Positions 35,171 through 43,905 of a stretch of 64,000 nucleotides of DNA are shown piece by piece. The notes under the pieces were generated by a model, which made no database searches, had not been told where the DNA came from, and saw only the letters and a program-made list of their open reading frames with translations. This stretch comes from a bacterium. GTDB taxonomy: Bacteria; Calditrichota; Calditrichia; RBG-13-44-9; J042. How positions within the stretch are numbered: the first letter of the stretch is position 1; each line of letters begins with the position of its first letter. The stretch covers positions 32,068 to 96,067 of the forward strand of contig WFTQ01000025.1 of the NCBI GenBank assembly GCA_015485355.1, read 5' to 3'. Made by a program: the position numbers and the translations under genes.

Positions 35171-36661
35171 TTGTTCATGTTCCCGCAAACCTCATCCCCA
35201 TCAAAAGCTTATCCCTGGCGGTTGATCCTATTTCCCGGCATCATTTTGCTGATTATCTGGATTGTGTACAATATTCCCAATCTGGAGCAGGGCGATCCTT
35301 CGCGCGCCGATTTTCTTTACACCTTCGTTACCCCTCAACGGGAAGAGCAAACCGATTACGACGTGACCGCCTATCGGCTTTTCTATCGATTCCAATTCGA
35401 CGACATTCGCAACCCGACTCTTAGGGCATCGGTGGCAATCGATTTCCTCAGCCGCGTTCCCGGGTTAAAACGGGTGGTGCTGGATTTTAATTCCTCCCTC
35501 AAGGTCGACTCGGTGGGCGGAGACGCCTATCGCTTTCGGCTTAAAGATCGAAAACTGTTTCTGGATTTGAGGAAACGCCTCGACGAAAAAGAAACCGGTT
35601 CCGTGGTGGTCTATATTCGCGGATGGCCGAAACGGTATCATCCCTGGATCGTCGGGATGGGGTACGAAGTGGTCATGCCGGCACCCGATTTTCATGAAGT
35701 TCCCTGGGTCTACACCCTGAATCCTCCCTATGGCGCCCAAACCTGGTTCCCATGCAAAGATGATCCTCGGGATAAAGCCGATTCGGTGATCGTTACAGCC
35801 GTTGTGCCCGATACCCTGCAGGTGGTTTCCAATGGAGTGCTGGTCGAGATGAAATCTTTGCCGCCGCGCCGGCTTCGTTATACCTGGAAAACCACGTATC
35901 CCATCGCCACTTATTTGATTGCTCTGAATGTGGGACAATTTCGCACCTATACCTTTTCCTATTCCGATTCCCTAATTCACGATCTGCCCATTCAGTTTTA
36001 TGTGTTTCCGGAGGATACGCCCTATGTGGAGGACATCCGGAAGCAAATTTTTCGCATGATGCACTTTTTTAACCGTTATCTGATTCCCTACCCGTTTGCC
36101 CGGGAAAAGTATGCCATGATCCGCTACAACAGCTCTGGGGGAATGGAAAATCAAACCATTACCGGCATTCGCCTGTTTCGTCCCCATCGGGAACGGTTGT
36201 ATGCGCACGAGCTGGCTCATCAATGGACCGGCAACCTGGTCACCAATGCCTCATTTCATGAATCGTATTTAAACGAGGGGTTGGCCACCTACTTGACCGC
36301 CCTTTACTGGCGCCATCAGTACGGCGATTCAGCCTTTGCAGCGTACCTGAACCGGCTCCGAGCCTCCGCCCATGGAAAGCTGTTCGTGCAGAACACCGTC
36401 ATACCGGACTCGGTTTATTTTATGAATGCCGTGTATTATAAAGGGGCCTTATTGTTTCATGCCATTCATCAGGTGATCGGCGAGGAGAGGTTTGCCGCCT
36501 TTTTGCGCCGTCTGTTGCAGGAATTGGCCTTCGACGCCGTCTCCACCCGGCAGCTGCAATCTTTGCTGTCTCGTCTCTATCCTTACGATTGGGAGGCCTT
36601 CTTCCAGCAATGGGTGTATTCACCGGGCCTGCCCGCAAACGATTTCTCCGCTTCTCAATAA
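35171..36661 (+). CDS. M1-family aminopeptidase, membrane anchored
   Basis: Zinc exopeptidase releasing N-terminal amino acids. The substrate-binding GGMEN motif (SSGGMENQTITG) and the zinc site HELAHQ (His346, Glu347, His350), with the third ligand in NEGLATYL 19 residues later, are intact. A hydrophobic segment near residues 15-33 (LILFPGIILLIIWIVYNI) is uncleaved or weakly cleaved, placing the enzyme on the periplasmic side. At 496 aa it lacks the long C-terminal helical domain of PepN. Start is TTG 35171 with GGGAG upstream; ATG 35177 is an alternative. Confidence 0.92.
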   Translation: MFMFPQTSSPSKAYPWRLILFPGIILLIIWIVYNIPNLEQGDPSRADFLYTFVTPQREEQTDYDVTAYRLFYRFQFDDIRNPTLRASVAIDFLSRVPGLKRVVLDFNSSLKVDSVGGDAYRFRLKDRKLFLDLRKRLDEKETGSVVVYIRGWPKRYHPWIVGMGYEVVMPAPDFHEVPWVYTLNPPYGAQTWFPCKDDPRDKADSVIVTAVVPDTLQVVSNGVLVEMKSLPPRRLRYTWKTTYPIATYLIALNVGQFRTYTFSYSDSLIHDLPIQFYVFPEDTPYVEDIRKQIFRMMHFFNRYLIPYPFAREKYAMIRYNSSGGMENQTITGIRLFRPHRERLYAHELAHQWTGNLVTNASFHESYLNEGLATYLTALYWRHQYGDSAFAAYLNRLRASAHGKLFVQNTVIPDSVYFMNAVYYKGALLFHAIHQVIGEERFAAFLRRLLQELAFDAVSTRQLQSLLSRLYPYDWEAFFQQWVYSPGLPANDFSASQ

Positions 36662-36686
36662 AGGGCTGCCATTCAATCGGTTATCG

Positions 36687-36709
36687 GGGCCGATCCCCTC
36701 GATCGGCCC
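36687..36709 (+). terminator. Strong hairpin after the M1 peptidase gene
   Basis: GGGCCGATC and GATCGGCCC form a perfect 9-bp stem with a 5-nt loop about 25 nt after the stop; flanking TGCCA/TGGCA can extend it. No T-tract follows at once (ATTTCTTTTT comes about 20 nt later), so termination efficiency is doubtful. Confidence 0.4.
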
Positions 36710-36940
36710 GGGGTGGCAATCACTGAAATTTCTTTTTCCCCCTTGGGTAAAACCGTCAATTAAAATTTGAACTGAACATCTGAATAAATCTGTCGAAAAA
36801 TTATTACGGTGTGGATAATAGAAACAGCCGAGATGTCGATAATAACGATTGTTTTCGGTTCCGGTGCCGGATGAATATCCATCCAAGGGAATGGCCCGGA
36901 AGAATGAACAACAAGAAACCATGTAAGGAGGTCTGGATTT

Positions 36941-37249
36941 ATGGAAATCAATTTGATGCAACAAAACGGCACGCTGAATATTTCCATCATCGGGGCTGTG
37001 GACAATGCAAGTGCCGAAGAGTTAAAAGAACATTTCCAGGAAATTTTGAACAAGGAGTTTAAGGAAGCGGTCTTCGACTTATCATTCGTCCCATTCATTA
37101 CCAGTTCGGGGATCGGGAAATTCTTGATCTTTTATAAAAACGTTGTAGCGAAAGGGCGCAAAATGCGCATCAAAGGGATCAATGATAACCTTTATGAATT
37201 GTTTAAATCCATCAAACTGGATCAATTGTTCCCCATCGAAAAATCCTGA
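36941..37249 (+). CDS. STAS-domain anti-anti-sigma factor-like protein
   Basis: Single-domain STAS protein of 102 aa, the SpoIIAA/RsbV type. The central segment AVFDLSFVPFITSSGIGKFL carries the conserved Ser56, equivalent to the regulatory phosphoserine of SpoIIAA, with Asp46 upstream. In partner switching, dephosphorylated STAS protein sequesters a HATPase-type kinase. Its stop overlaps the start of a receiver-HATPase protein (TGATG), so the two are made together and likely interact. GGAGG precedes the ATG. No sigma factor gene is nearby. Confidence 0.92.
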   Translation: MEINLMQQNGTLNISIIGAVDNASAEELKEHFQEILNKEFKEAVFDLSFVPFITSSGIGKFLIFYKNVVAKGRKMRIKGINDNLYELFKSIKLDQLFPIEKS

Positions 37250-38166
37250 TGGTATGTTCTATGAGCCGGAAAAACCGTATTCTGATCGTGGACGATGAAG
37301 AACTGATTGTGGAACTTCTGGAAAATTATTTTCAGAGTTTGAATTATGAGGTGGCGTCGGCCGAGAGCGCCGAAACGGCCATTCACCATCTGCAAAATGG
37401 TCATGCCGTTGATTTGATCATTACCGATATTAATCTTCCTGGCAAATCGGGCATTGAATTGCTTCAGATCGTGCGGCAATTAAAACCGGAAGTGCCGGTG
37501 GTGCTTATTACGGGACATAAGACGCTGGACTTTGCCATTTCCGCGATAAAGAATGGTGCTACCGATTTTATCACCAAACCCTTCGACCTTTCGAATGTGC
37601 GAAAAGTTGTGGAAAAGATTTTGCGGTTTAAAAACCAGTCCCGTGAACGGGAAAAAATCTACGAGTTTGTCAAATATATTAAATTGAACTTCGAGTATCC
37701 CACCAACCAGATCGATCCTGGAATCATCGCCAATCACCTGGCTTCGATGTTGTTAAAAGCGGGGTTTTGTGCGGAAAGCGAATACAATCAATATTATCTG
37801 GCATTCACCGAGACGCTGGTCAACGCCATAGAGCATGGCAATTTGGAGTTATCTTCCAATATGAAAGGCAGCGATTTTGAAAAAATCGCTCAGTTCGAAC
37901 AATTGCGGGAGGAGCGTTTGAAAGACCCCCGCTATGGAGAGCGGAAGGTTTTTATCGCTTTTGAATTTAACCCGGAATTGTTCAGTTTAAACATTACCGA
38001 CGAAGGCCCAGGTTTTGACTGGAGAAAATACGTCTCTACCAACAAAGTGCATGCCTTGAATCTGAAAGCCCACGGAAGAGGCTTCGTTTTCATCCGAAAC
38101 GTGATGGATGAAGTGTATTTCAACGAAAAGGGCAATTCGATTACCCTCATTAAACATCGGAATTGA
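37249..38166 (+). CDS. Response regulator with C-terminal serine-kinase-like HATPase domain
   Basis: Residues ~9-125 are a CheY-like receiver: acidic pair in LIVDDEE, phosphoacceptor Asp60 in LIITDINLPG, Thr in LITGH, and Lys110 in FITKPFD. Residues ~180-305 are a HATPase_c_2 domain of the RsbW/SpoIIAB type: N-box ETLVNAIEHGNLE, G1 DEGPGFDW, G2 HGRGFVFIRNV. The design implies that receiver phosphorylation controls a Ser/Thr kinase or sequestering activity toward the STAS partner encoded just upstream. The helical region 130-180 may be a coiled linker. An ATG at 37261 is an alternative start. Confidence 0.9.
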   Translation: MVCSMSRKNRILIVDDEELIVELLENYFQSLNYEVASAESAETAIHHLQNGHAVDLIITDINLPGKSGIELLQIVRQLKPEVPVVLITGHKTLDFAISAIKNGATDFITKPFDLSNVRKVVEKILRFKNQSREREKIYEFVKYIKLNFEYPTNQIDPGIIANHLASMLLKAGFCAESEYNQYYLAFTETLVNAIEHGNLELSSNMKGSDFEKIAQFEQLREERLKDPRYGERKVFIAFEFNPELFSLNITDEGPGFDWRKYVSTNKVHALNLKAHGRGFVFIRNVMDEVYFNEKGNSITLIKHRN

Positions 38167-38528
38167 AAAGTATCCCCTTCATCGGGCTCTTTTAAAGCCG
38201 ATGGGCGACCCCAGCCGTCGGCCTCCAACGTTACAGGGTCTTTTTCAGACAGGGTGAGGTTGCCGGCGAATGGAGCCTCCGGTGTGCCCGGGGTGTTCGG
38301 GAAGCCGATGTCGCCCTGAAGGGGATGGATGCAACCGGCGCCTGAATGAGGATGGTCCGATTGGGGCCGGCGGAGGGCTGGCGGGCGGGGAAAACCGTTG
38401 CCCCGGGCCGATCCCGGTCGAGGGGTGTTCGTGGATGATGACGGTCGAAAAGGGGGCCGGAGTGTCGAAATTTGTCGCTTGATTTCAGAATGGGGACTGC
38501 ATATTTTATCTTAAATATGGAGTTTTCT
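38167..38528. other. Intergenic region with promoter for the receiver-DHp-receiver gene
   Basis: About 360 bp, GC-rich and featureless for most of its length, with no gene recognised. A short CATCGG/CCGATG inverted repeat lies 12 bp after the upstream stop without a T-tract. The promoter listed separately is at the right end. Confidence 0.45.
38479..38507 (+). promoter_or_regulatory. Candidate promoter for the receiver-DHp-receiver gene
   Basis: TTGATT (38479-38484) and TATTTT (38502-38507) are 17 bp apart, ending 21 bp before the start at 38529. Confidence 0.45.
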
Positions 38529-39593
38529 ATGAAGCGATATAAAATTTTGGCCGTTGATGACGATTACGCCAGCCGATTGCTCCTGAAAAAAGTCCTGGAA
38601 CACGATGGCTATCAGGTAACGATTTGCAGCGATGGAATCGAGGCGATCGAGATATTGGACAAGCAAGCCTTTGATGTTGTGGTAACGGATCTGATCATGG
38701 AAAGTATCGGCGGCATTGAGCTGTTGGAGAAGATCAAAAAGACCAATCCCGAGATAGCGGTGATTCTGCTTACCGGGCATGCTTCTATCGAGACGGCCAT
38801 CCAGGCGGTGCGGTTGGGTGCCAGCGATTATTTGATTAAACCTCTCAATCTGGAAGAGTTGCGCATTCGTTTGCGGCGCACCATCGAACGGGTGGAACTG
38901 GAACGACGCCTGAAAGAAGCCGAACGCCAATTAACCTATAATGCCACGATTGCCACCGCAAACCATGAGATTAACCAACCTTTGACGGTGATTATTTCGG
39001 CCATCGAAATGATTCGACTGGAACTCCATAAACTGGGGATCAATAATCAGCGCATTACCAATTATCTGGAACTCTTGAACAAATCTTCTACCCGTATTGC
39101 CGATATTTTGCGGCGCCTGCGCTCGATCTCGTCGCCTCGCATTCAAGAATTCCCCTTAGGGATGAAGATGGTCGACCTGGGCCCCAGTGAGCCGGTCGTG
39201 AATGTGGAAAGTAAATATGTGTTGGTGATTGAGGACGAAGAAAACATCCGTAAAATCATACGAAGCGTGCTGGAATCGGCCAAATTTAAAGTGATTTTGG
39301 CGGAAACCGCCCGTGAAGGCATTGATCTGTATCGGGCCGATCGGCAGTTGATCGAGGTGGTGATTCTGGATTTCAATTTACCCGACGCCAATGGATTGCA
39401 AGTGCTGCAACGATTGCAACAAATTCATCCCTCTGTTAAAGTGGTGTTGACCTCCGGTTTTAACGTCGATGAATCGATTCAGGAAGCCTTGCACCGGGGG
39501 GCCATTCATTTTATCCGCAAACCCTTCAGTCCCCAGCAATTGCTGGATACAATCCGACAGGTCTATTTCTACCACACATCCAAAAATCCGTAG
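38529..39593 (+). CDS. Receiver-DHp-receiver signalling protein without an ATPase domain
   Basis: 354 residues in three parts. The first receiver (1-120) has DDD in LAVDDDY, Asp54 in VVTDLIM, LLTGH and Lys104 in YLIKPL. A helical hairpin (about 125-205) contains an intact HisKA-like H-box, ATANHEINQPLTVI, with His146. The second receiver (228-350) has Asp281 in VILDFNLPDANG and Lys331 in FIRKPF. No HATPase_c domain exists, so the protein cannot phosphorylate its own histidine; it looks like a phosphorelay or docking hub. GGAG lies 6 nt before ATG 38529; earlier in-frame starts at 38472 and 38517 are less likely. Confidence 0.9.
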   Translation: MKRYKILAVDDDYASRLLLKKVLEHDGYQVTICSDGIEAIEILDKQAFDVVVTDLIMESIGGIELLEKIKKTNPEIAVILLTGHASIETAIQAVRLGASDYLIKPLNLEELRIRLRRTIERVELERRLKEAERQLTYNATIATANHEINQPLTVIISAIEMIRLELHKLGINNQRITNYLELLNKSSTRIADILRRLRSISSPRIQEFPLGMKMVDLGPSEPVVNVESKYVLVIEDEENIRKIIRSVLESAKFKVILAETAREGIDLYRADRQLIEVVILDFNLPDANGLQVLQRLQQIHPSVKVVLTSGFNVDESIQEALHRGAIHFIRKPFSPQQLLDTIRQVYFYHTSKNP

Positions 39594-39604
39594 CAATCGC
39601 GCCG

Positions 39605-40177
39605 ATGACAGACCTCTGGCCTACACTCCTGCATTGGGATGTTCAACTGTTTTATTGGATCAACACCCAAATACACACAGGGCTTCTGGATGCCTTGATG
39701 GTGTTCGTAACCGAAAAAGAAAACTGGTATTTGCCGATGTTCATGTTATGGCTGCTTTTGATCTGGAAAGGGGGGAGCAGGGGACGCCTGTTGGCCGTGC
39801 TTTTACCCATCGCCGTGGGTACTTCCGACGCCGTCGCCGGTCATCTATTGAAACCCTGGGTGGGTCGATTCCGTCCCTGTAAAACACTGGAGGGATTTCG
39901 GCTGTTGATTACCTGCGGGGGGGTGTATAGCTTCCCTTCGTCCCATGCCACCAACATCGCTACGCTGTCGGCCCTGTTCGCTCTGTATTATCCTTTCAGC
40001 AAATGGTTCTGGATAGTTGTGGCCTTTCTGGTGGGGATCTCCCGGGTCTATGTCGGCGTCCATTACCCTGCGGATGTTGCCGCCGGATATCTCTTGGGCC
40101 TTGCCGTGGCCCTGATTTATTACCAAATGTCCAGGCGAACGCCGTGGTTCGGGCAAAACAAGGGGAAAAGGCCGTAA
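39605..40177 (+). CDS. PAP2-family membrane phosphatase
   Basis: Membrane phosphatase of the lipid phosphatase superfamily, acting on phosphatidic acid, undecaprenyl pyrophosphate or a similar substrate on the periplasmic face. The three motifs are complete: KPWVGRFRP, PSSHATN and SRVYVGVHYPADV. About six hydrophobic segments; 190 aa. It begins 12 bp after the receiver-DHp-receiver gene and its stop overlaps the start of the DUF502 gene (TAATG), so the three may be co-transcribed. Confidence 0.92.
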   Translation: MTDLWPTLLHWDVQLFYWINTQIHTGLLDALMVFVTEKENWYLPMFMLWLLLIWKGGSRGRLLAVLLPIAVGTSDAVAGHLLKPWVGRFRPCKTLEGFRLLITCGGVYSFPSSHATNIATLSALFALYYPFSKWFWIVVAFLVGISRVYVGVHYPADVAAGYLLGLAVALIYYQMSRRTPWFGQNKGKRP

Positions 40178-40797
40178 TGTGGCAGCAATTTAAAACCAAT
40201 ATCAAGAACAATTTGTTTTCTGGACTTCTGGTAACCGTACCGATTATCATCACCATCGTGGTATTGCGGGCCGTTTTCCGCTTCTTTGACAACCTCATTC
40301 TGCCCCTGCTTCATCGCTATTATGACGTGAACATTCCGGGACTGGGTATCGTCGTGGGATTGATCCTGATCTATCTGATCGGTGTGGTGACTAAAAATTA
40401 TTTTGGAAAAAAGATCGTTCATCTGGGAGAGAGCATTGTTGTAAAAATTCCCATTGCCAAAACAGTGTATTCGGGGGTTAAGCAGATTCTTCTGACCTTC
40501 GGGGGGCATGAGAAAAGCAGTTTTAAACAGGTCGTGCTGCTGGAATACCCTCGGAAGGGGATTTTTTCGATCGGTTTTTTGAACGGGGAGGTACAGGACA
40601 GAATTCACCAGCGGACGTTGTTGAGTATTCTGGTCATGACCTCCATCAATCCCACTTCGGGTTATCTGATCCTGGTTCCCCCGGAACAGGTGATTTTTAC
40701 GCGCTTGAATGTGGAAGATGCCATGAAATGGATTGTTTCCGGTGGCATCGTCACCCCGGAAACCATCGAGCAGGCAGCAAATCCCTATCTGGAGTGA
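40177..40797 (+). CDS. DUF502-family membrane protein
   Basis: 206 residues; two hydrophobic segments (FSGLLVTVPIIITIVVLRAV and GLGIVVGLILIYLIGVV) and a soluble C-terminal half with the DUF502 signatures IPIAKTVYSGVKQ, FKQVVLLEYPRKGIFSIGF and TSGYLILVPPEQV. Function is unknown; the plant homologue LCV/COV proteins are linked to membrane trafficking. The ATG overlaps the PAP2 stop. An upstream frame start at 40003 would overlap the PAP2 gene entirely and is rejected. Confidence 0.88.
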   Translation: MWQQFKTNIKNNLFSGLLVTVPIIITIVVLRAVFRFFDNLILPLLHRYYDVNIPGLGIVVGLILIYLIGVVTKNYFGKKIVHLGESIVVKIPIAKTVYSGVKQILLTFGGHEKSSFKQVVLLEYPRKGIFSIGFLNGEVQDRIHQRTLLSILVMTSINPTSGYLILVPPEQVIFTRLNVEDAMKWIVSGGIVTPETIEQAANPYLE

Positions 40798-40803
40798 AGC
40801 AGA

Positions 40804-41277
40804 TTATTTGATGTGCTGGGGGGCCAGCGCCTGATGCAATTGGTTTAGAATTTCTTTATCCTTTTCGATCATGCGGCGCACAAACTCTTTAAAGGTGATA
40901 TGCCCTTCCAGCTCATGGACTCCGGTGCGTTCCCATTTTTCCGGAGGCAGGCTGTACAGCAATTGTAAAAAGGAACGGCGTTGCTGCAAAATGTGATGAA
41001 TTAACCGGGACAGGGGAAAATTTCGGTATATGCGATTCCGGCGAATACGCTCCATGCGAATTTGGGGGAGATAAGGATGTTCTTCCTCTAAGATTTTTTT
41101 CAAACGATAATCGATGATTTCGTCTTCCAGATCGGCCAGCATTTCCAGCAAATCCCTGATATTCCAGGAACTATTATTAGGGATGTAACTCAGATTCCCC
41201 TCGTTCAGTTTGTTGAGCAGCTGGTAATATTCTCGAAAATGGCTTTCAAACGAATTTATTAATTCATGCACATTCAT
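40804..41277 (-). CDS. DinB-like four-helix protein, metal ligands not conserved
   Basis: 157-residue helical protein resembling the DinB/YfiT superfamily: SSWNIRDLLEMLADLEDEII, the segment beginning YRNFPLSRLIHHILQQRRSF, and GHITFKEFVRRMIEKDKEIL. Members normally carry three metal-binding histidines; here the first (in the LxxHLxD position) reads LEMLAD and the last (HDxxH) reads EKDKEI, so the metal site seems lost. Convergent with the DUF502 gene, 6 bp between stops, and divergent from the Mut7-C gene. Function unknown. Confidence 0.6.
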   Translation of the reverse strand: MNVHELINSFESHFREYYQLLNKLNEGNLSYIPNNSSWNIRDLLEMLADLEDEIIDYRLKKILEEEHPYLPQIRMERIRRNRIYRNFPLSRLIHHILQQRRSFLQLLYSLPPEKWERTGVHELEGHITFKEFVRRMIEKDKEILNQLHQALAPQHIK

Positions 41278-41423
41278 ATTGACATTATGGAATTTAATTA
41301 TTTTCTAAATTTTACGAATAATGTTGTACAGATTCAAATGATTTCCATCACATTCCCTTTTTTCTTTGGAAATGAATAGAATTTTGATGTATTTTAATTG
41401 ATATCGAGGCAGGAGAGGGGGCA

Positions 41424-41885
41424 ATGAAATTTTTATGCGACGGCATGTTGGTGGGACTGGCACGTTACCTGCGGTTTTTAGGACAGGATGTTGTAGTTGT
41501 GGAGAATTTTTCGGGCGATCTGCGTCACGCCGGGCGCTATCGGGAACGCTTTTTCCTTACCACCAGTCGACGCCATTATCTGCTATGGCCCTTTCCCGAT
41601 AAGTACCTGGTGAGTAGCGGACAAACCGAAGACCAGTTCCGGAGGATTTGTTCTCTTTTCCCGGTTTTTCAAGAAATGGCCTTTCTAACCCGATGTAGCC
41701 GGTGTAATGAGAAGATCGTTTCCCTCGACAGGGCCGATGTTTGCGGTAAAGTTCCTGAAAAGGTGTTCCAGTCGATACAGCAATTTTATCATTGTCCCCG
41801 ATGTGGCCGGATTTATTGGGAAGGCGGCCATGTGCAGCGTTTAAAGGATAAATTAAAGAGAATGGGCGTTCCCCTCGGCGGGTGA
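41424..41885 (+). CDS. Mut7-C RNase domain protein with zinc ribbon
   Basis: Stand-alone Mut7-C (PF01927) protein of 153 aa. The PIN-like nuclease half opens with KFLCDGMLVGLARYLRFLGQ, the family hallmark. A C-terminal zinc ribbon uses two CxxC pairs (CSRCNEKI and CPRCGRIYW). Presumed RNase; the physiological target is unknown in bacteria. GGAGAGG precedes the ATG. An AT-rich region upstream holds TTGGAA and TATTTT 18 bp apart, a plausible promoter. Confidence 0.88.
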   Translation: MKFLCDGMLVGLARYLRFLGQDVVVVENFSGDLRHAGRYRERFFLTTSRRHYLLWPFPDKYLVSSGQTEDQFRRICSLFPVFQEMAFLTRCSRCNEKIVSLDRADVCGKVPEKVFQSIQQFYHCPRCGRIYWEGGHVQRLKDKLKRMGVPLGG

Positions 41886-41977
41886 GGGGATACTGTTGGC
41901 CCTCTATTCTCCGATGGAGTGATTATATGGCCTGATAAAGGCAACGGGTTTGGGAACCAAGGCATAAGGAGAATTCC

Positions 41978-43225
41978 ATGAATGTTCAAGAGGCGTATCA
42001 GATGGTTCAGCAGAAACTGGATGAGTTACGGGAAGAGATGATCCAATTCCAGCAGGCTGTTACTGCCATACCTGCATTGGCGCCGGAGAACGGCGGAGAC
42101 GGTGAATGGGACCGGGCCATGTATATTAAGAATTACCTGGCCCGAATCGGCATCGACGATATCGAGCAGATAGACGCTCCGGATTCCAGGGCAAAGCAGG
42201 GCAAGCGTCCCAACCTGGTGGCCCGCATTGCGGGTAAAAATCCTCTTAAAACGGTGTGGATCATGGCGCATATGGACGTTGTACCCGAGGGCGATCGAAG
42301 TCTATGGGAGACCGATCCCTGGCAGGTGGTGGTAAAAAATGGTAAAATATATGGCCGGGGAACGGAAGACAATCAACAGGGATTGACCAGCGCCGTCTTT
42401 ACCGCACGGGCTTTTCGGGAAACGGGTGTCCAACCCTGGTTTAATCTGGGTTTGGTTTTGGTCGCCGATGAAGAAACCGGTTCCGAATATGGTTTGCAAT
42501 ACCTGCTGAAGCACCGTTCCGATCTGTTTAAACAGGATGATATGATCATCGTTCCCGATGCAGGGGAACCGACTTCGGATATGATCGAAGTGGCCGAAAA
42601 GGCCATTATCTGGTTAAAGTTCGTCACCAAAGGAAAACAGTGCCATGCCAGTTTACCCGGCCATGGGATCAATGCCTTTAAGGCGGCCTCTTATCTCGTG
42701 GTGGAACTGGATAAGCTGTATCAGCAATTCTGTGCCCGAAATGCCATGTTTGAACCGCCGATCAGCACTTTTGAACCCACCCAGAAGGAACCCAATGTTC
42801 AAAATGTGAATACCATTCCCGGCGAAGATGTGTTTTATTTCGATTGTCGGCTTTTGCCGGAGTATTCCGTGGAGGAATTGCTGGGCGCCGTTCGCCGGAT
42901 ATGCGATACCATTGAGCGGCGGTTTCGAGTGACCATTACTTTCGAGCCGGTGCAGTTGCTGGAAGCAGCCCCGCCTACGCCGCCTACGGCAGAGGTCGTA
43001 CGCCGGTTGCAGAGGGCCATAAAGGACGTATACGGTGTGGACGCCAGGCCCAAGGGCATCGGGGGAGGAACCGTAGCGGCCTTCTTCCGCCAGGCGGGTC
43101 TGCCCGTGGCTGTATGGTCCACCCTGGATGATACGTGCCATCAACCCAATGAATATGCCGTCATTCAGTCCATGGTCAACGATGCCAAGGTGTTTGCGCA
43201 TGTGGCTCTGCAGCAGGAGGATTGA
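41978..43225 (+). CDS. M20-family metallopeptidase (ArgE/DapE-like)
   Basis: Zinc-dependent peptidase or deacylase with the M20 metal site: His in MAHMDVVPEGD, Asp in YGRGTEDNQQGL, Glu pair in VLVADEETGSEYGL. The dimerisation domain follows (LKFVTKGKQCHASLPGHGIN) and a final ligand His lies near the C-terminus (TLDDTCHQPNEYA). 415 aa is normal. The specific substrate (dipeptides, N-acyl amino acids) cannot be assigned. A CCCGGGCC/GGCCCGGG hairpin follows the stop. Confidence 0.92.
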   Translation: MNVQEAYQMVQQKLDELREEMIQFQQAVTAIPALAPENGGDGEWDRAMYIKNYLARIGIDDIEQIDAPDSRAKQGKRPNLVARIAGKNPLKTVWIMAHMDVVPEGDRSLWETDPWQVVVKNGKIYGRGTEDNQQGLTSAVFTARAFRETGVQPWFNLGLVLVADEETGSEYGLQYLLKHRSDLFKQDDMIIVPDAGEPTSDMIEVAEKAIIWLKFVTKGKQCHASLPGHGINAFKAASYLVVELDKLYQQFCARNAMFEPPISTFEPTQKEPNVQNVNTIPGEDVFYFDCRLLPEYSVEELLGAVRRICDTIERRFRVTITFEPVQLLEAAPPTPPTAEVVRRLQRAIKDVYGVDARPKGIGGGTVAAFFRQAGLPVAVWSTLDDTCHQPNEYAVIQSMVNDAKVFAHVALQQED

Positions 43226-43266
43226 TGCGGCCTGCGAAGATTCTTGCAACCCCCACCGGGAATAAT

Positions 43267-43298
43267 CCCGGGCCTTTTCCGGCGGAAGAGGGCCCGGG
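43267..43298. terminator. GC-rich hairpin between convergent M20 and FKBP genes
   Basis: CCCGGGCC (43267-43274) pairs with GGCCCGGG (43291-43298), with an inner TTCC/GGAA extension. T-tracts on either side are weak (TTCCATTT on the plus strand). It may terminate both convergent transcripts. Confidence 0.45.
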
Positions 43299-43323
43299 TT
43301 CCATTTCCCATCCGCGGGAATAC

Positions 43324-43812
43324 CTATTCGATGCCTACGATTTCAACTTCGAAAATAAGAGTGGAATTGGGAGGAATGGGGCCGATACCCCGTTCCCCGT
43401 ACGCCAATTCCGGGGGCAACACCAACTGGGCCCGTTCGCCCACATGCAACAGGGAAATGCCCTCGTCCCATCCGGGAATGACCTGGCCGGCACCCAGAAC
43501 AAACATGATCGGTTGACCCCGATCATAAGAACTGTCGAACTTGGTTCCATCCGTTAACCAGCCCTGGTAATGCACCACAACTTTATCCCCACGTTTGGGC
43601 TTGGGACCATCCGAGGGTTTTAAAATTGCATACCGCAAACCCGATGCCGTTACCTGGTAAGCGTCCTCGCTGAGCTGCTGGGGACCCCTGTTGCGAGGCT
43701 CTTCCACCTGCTGTTGGGTGTCCAAGGACTCTGGGGTACCTGCTTCTTCCTTCTTCTGGGAACAAGCAACCAGCACCAGCATTCCAAGGGTCAGCAAATA
43801 AAATGATCGCAT
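43324..43812 (-). CDS. FKBP-type peptidyl-prolyl isomerase lipoprotein
   Basis: Envelope proline isomerase. A lipoprotein signal (MRSFYLLTLGMLVLVACS, lipid on Cys17) is followed by a ~40-residue acidic linker and a single FKBP domain from about residue 70: GDKVVVHYQGWLTDGTKFDS, FVLGAGQVIPGWDEGI, ELAYGERGIGPIPPNSTL, all with the usual active-site aromatics. 162 aa. AAAGGAG precedes the ATG. Its promoter region contains one copy of the DtxR-type motif shared with two other divergent regions in this window. Confidence 0.94.
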   Translation of the reverse strand: MRSFYLLTLGMLVLVACSQKKEEAGTPESLDTQQQVEEPRNRGPQQLSEDAYQVTASGLRYAILKPSDGPKPKRGDKVVVHYQGWLTDGTKFDSSYDRGQPIMFVLGAGQVIPGWDEGISLLHVGERAQLVLPPELAYGERGIGPIPPNSTLIFEVEIVGIE

Positions 43813-43876
43813 GCAAATACTCCTTTTTAATTAACGTGCTCTTTCAGAATTATTGAAGCCTCTGTGCATAAATCGA

Positions 43877-43905
43877 AATATAGGGCAGCCGAACCACTTT
43901 TCCAA
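43877..43905 (-). promoter_or_regulatory. Promoter for the FKBP gene overlapping a DtxR-type motif
   Basis: On the minus strand TTGGAA (43905-43900) and TATATT (43882-43877) are 17 bp apart. The motif AATATAGGGCAGCCGAA (43877-43893) overlaps the -10 and half of the spacer in the same register as at the YHS-operon promoter near 62118. Confidence 0.5.

Noticed and set aside
38167..38478. GC-rich intergenic sequence as a mobile-element remnant
   Set aside because: I looked for terminal inverted repeats, transposase fragments or sequence shared with the other GC-rich spacers (9199-9409, 61107-61449) and found none.
40003..40176. N-terminal extension of the DUF502 gene
   Set aside because: The 58 extra codons lie entirely inside the PAP2 gene and do not look like DUF502 sequence; ATG 40177 with TAATG coupling is the real start.
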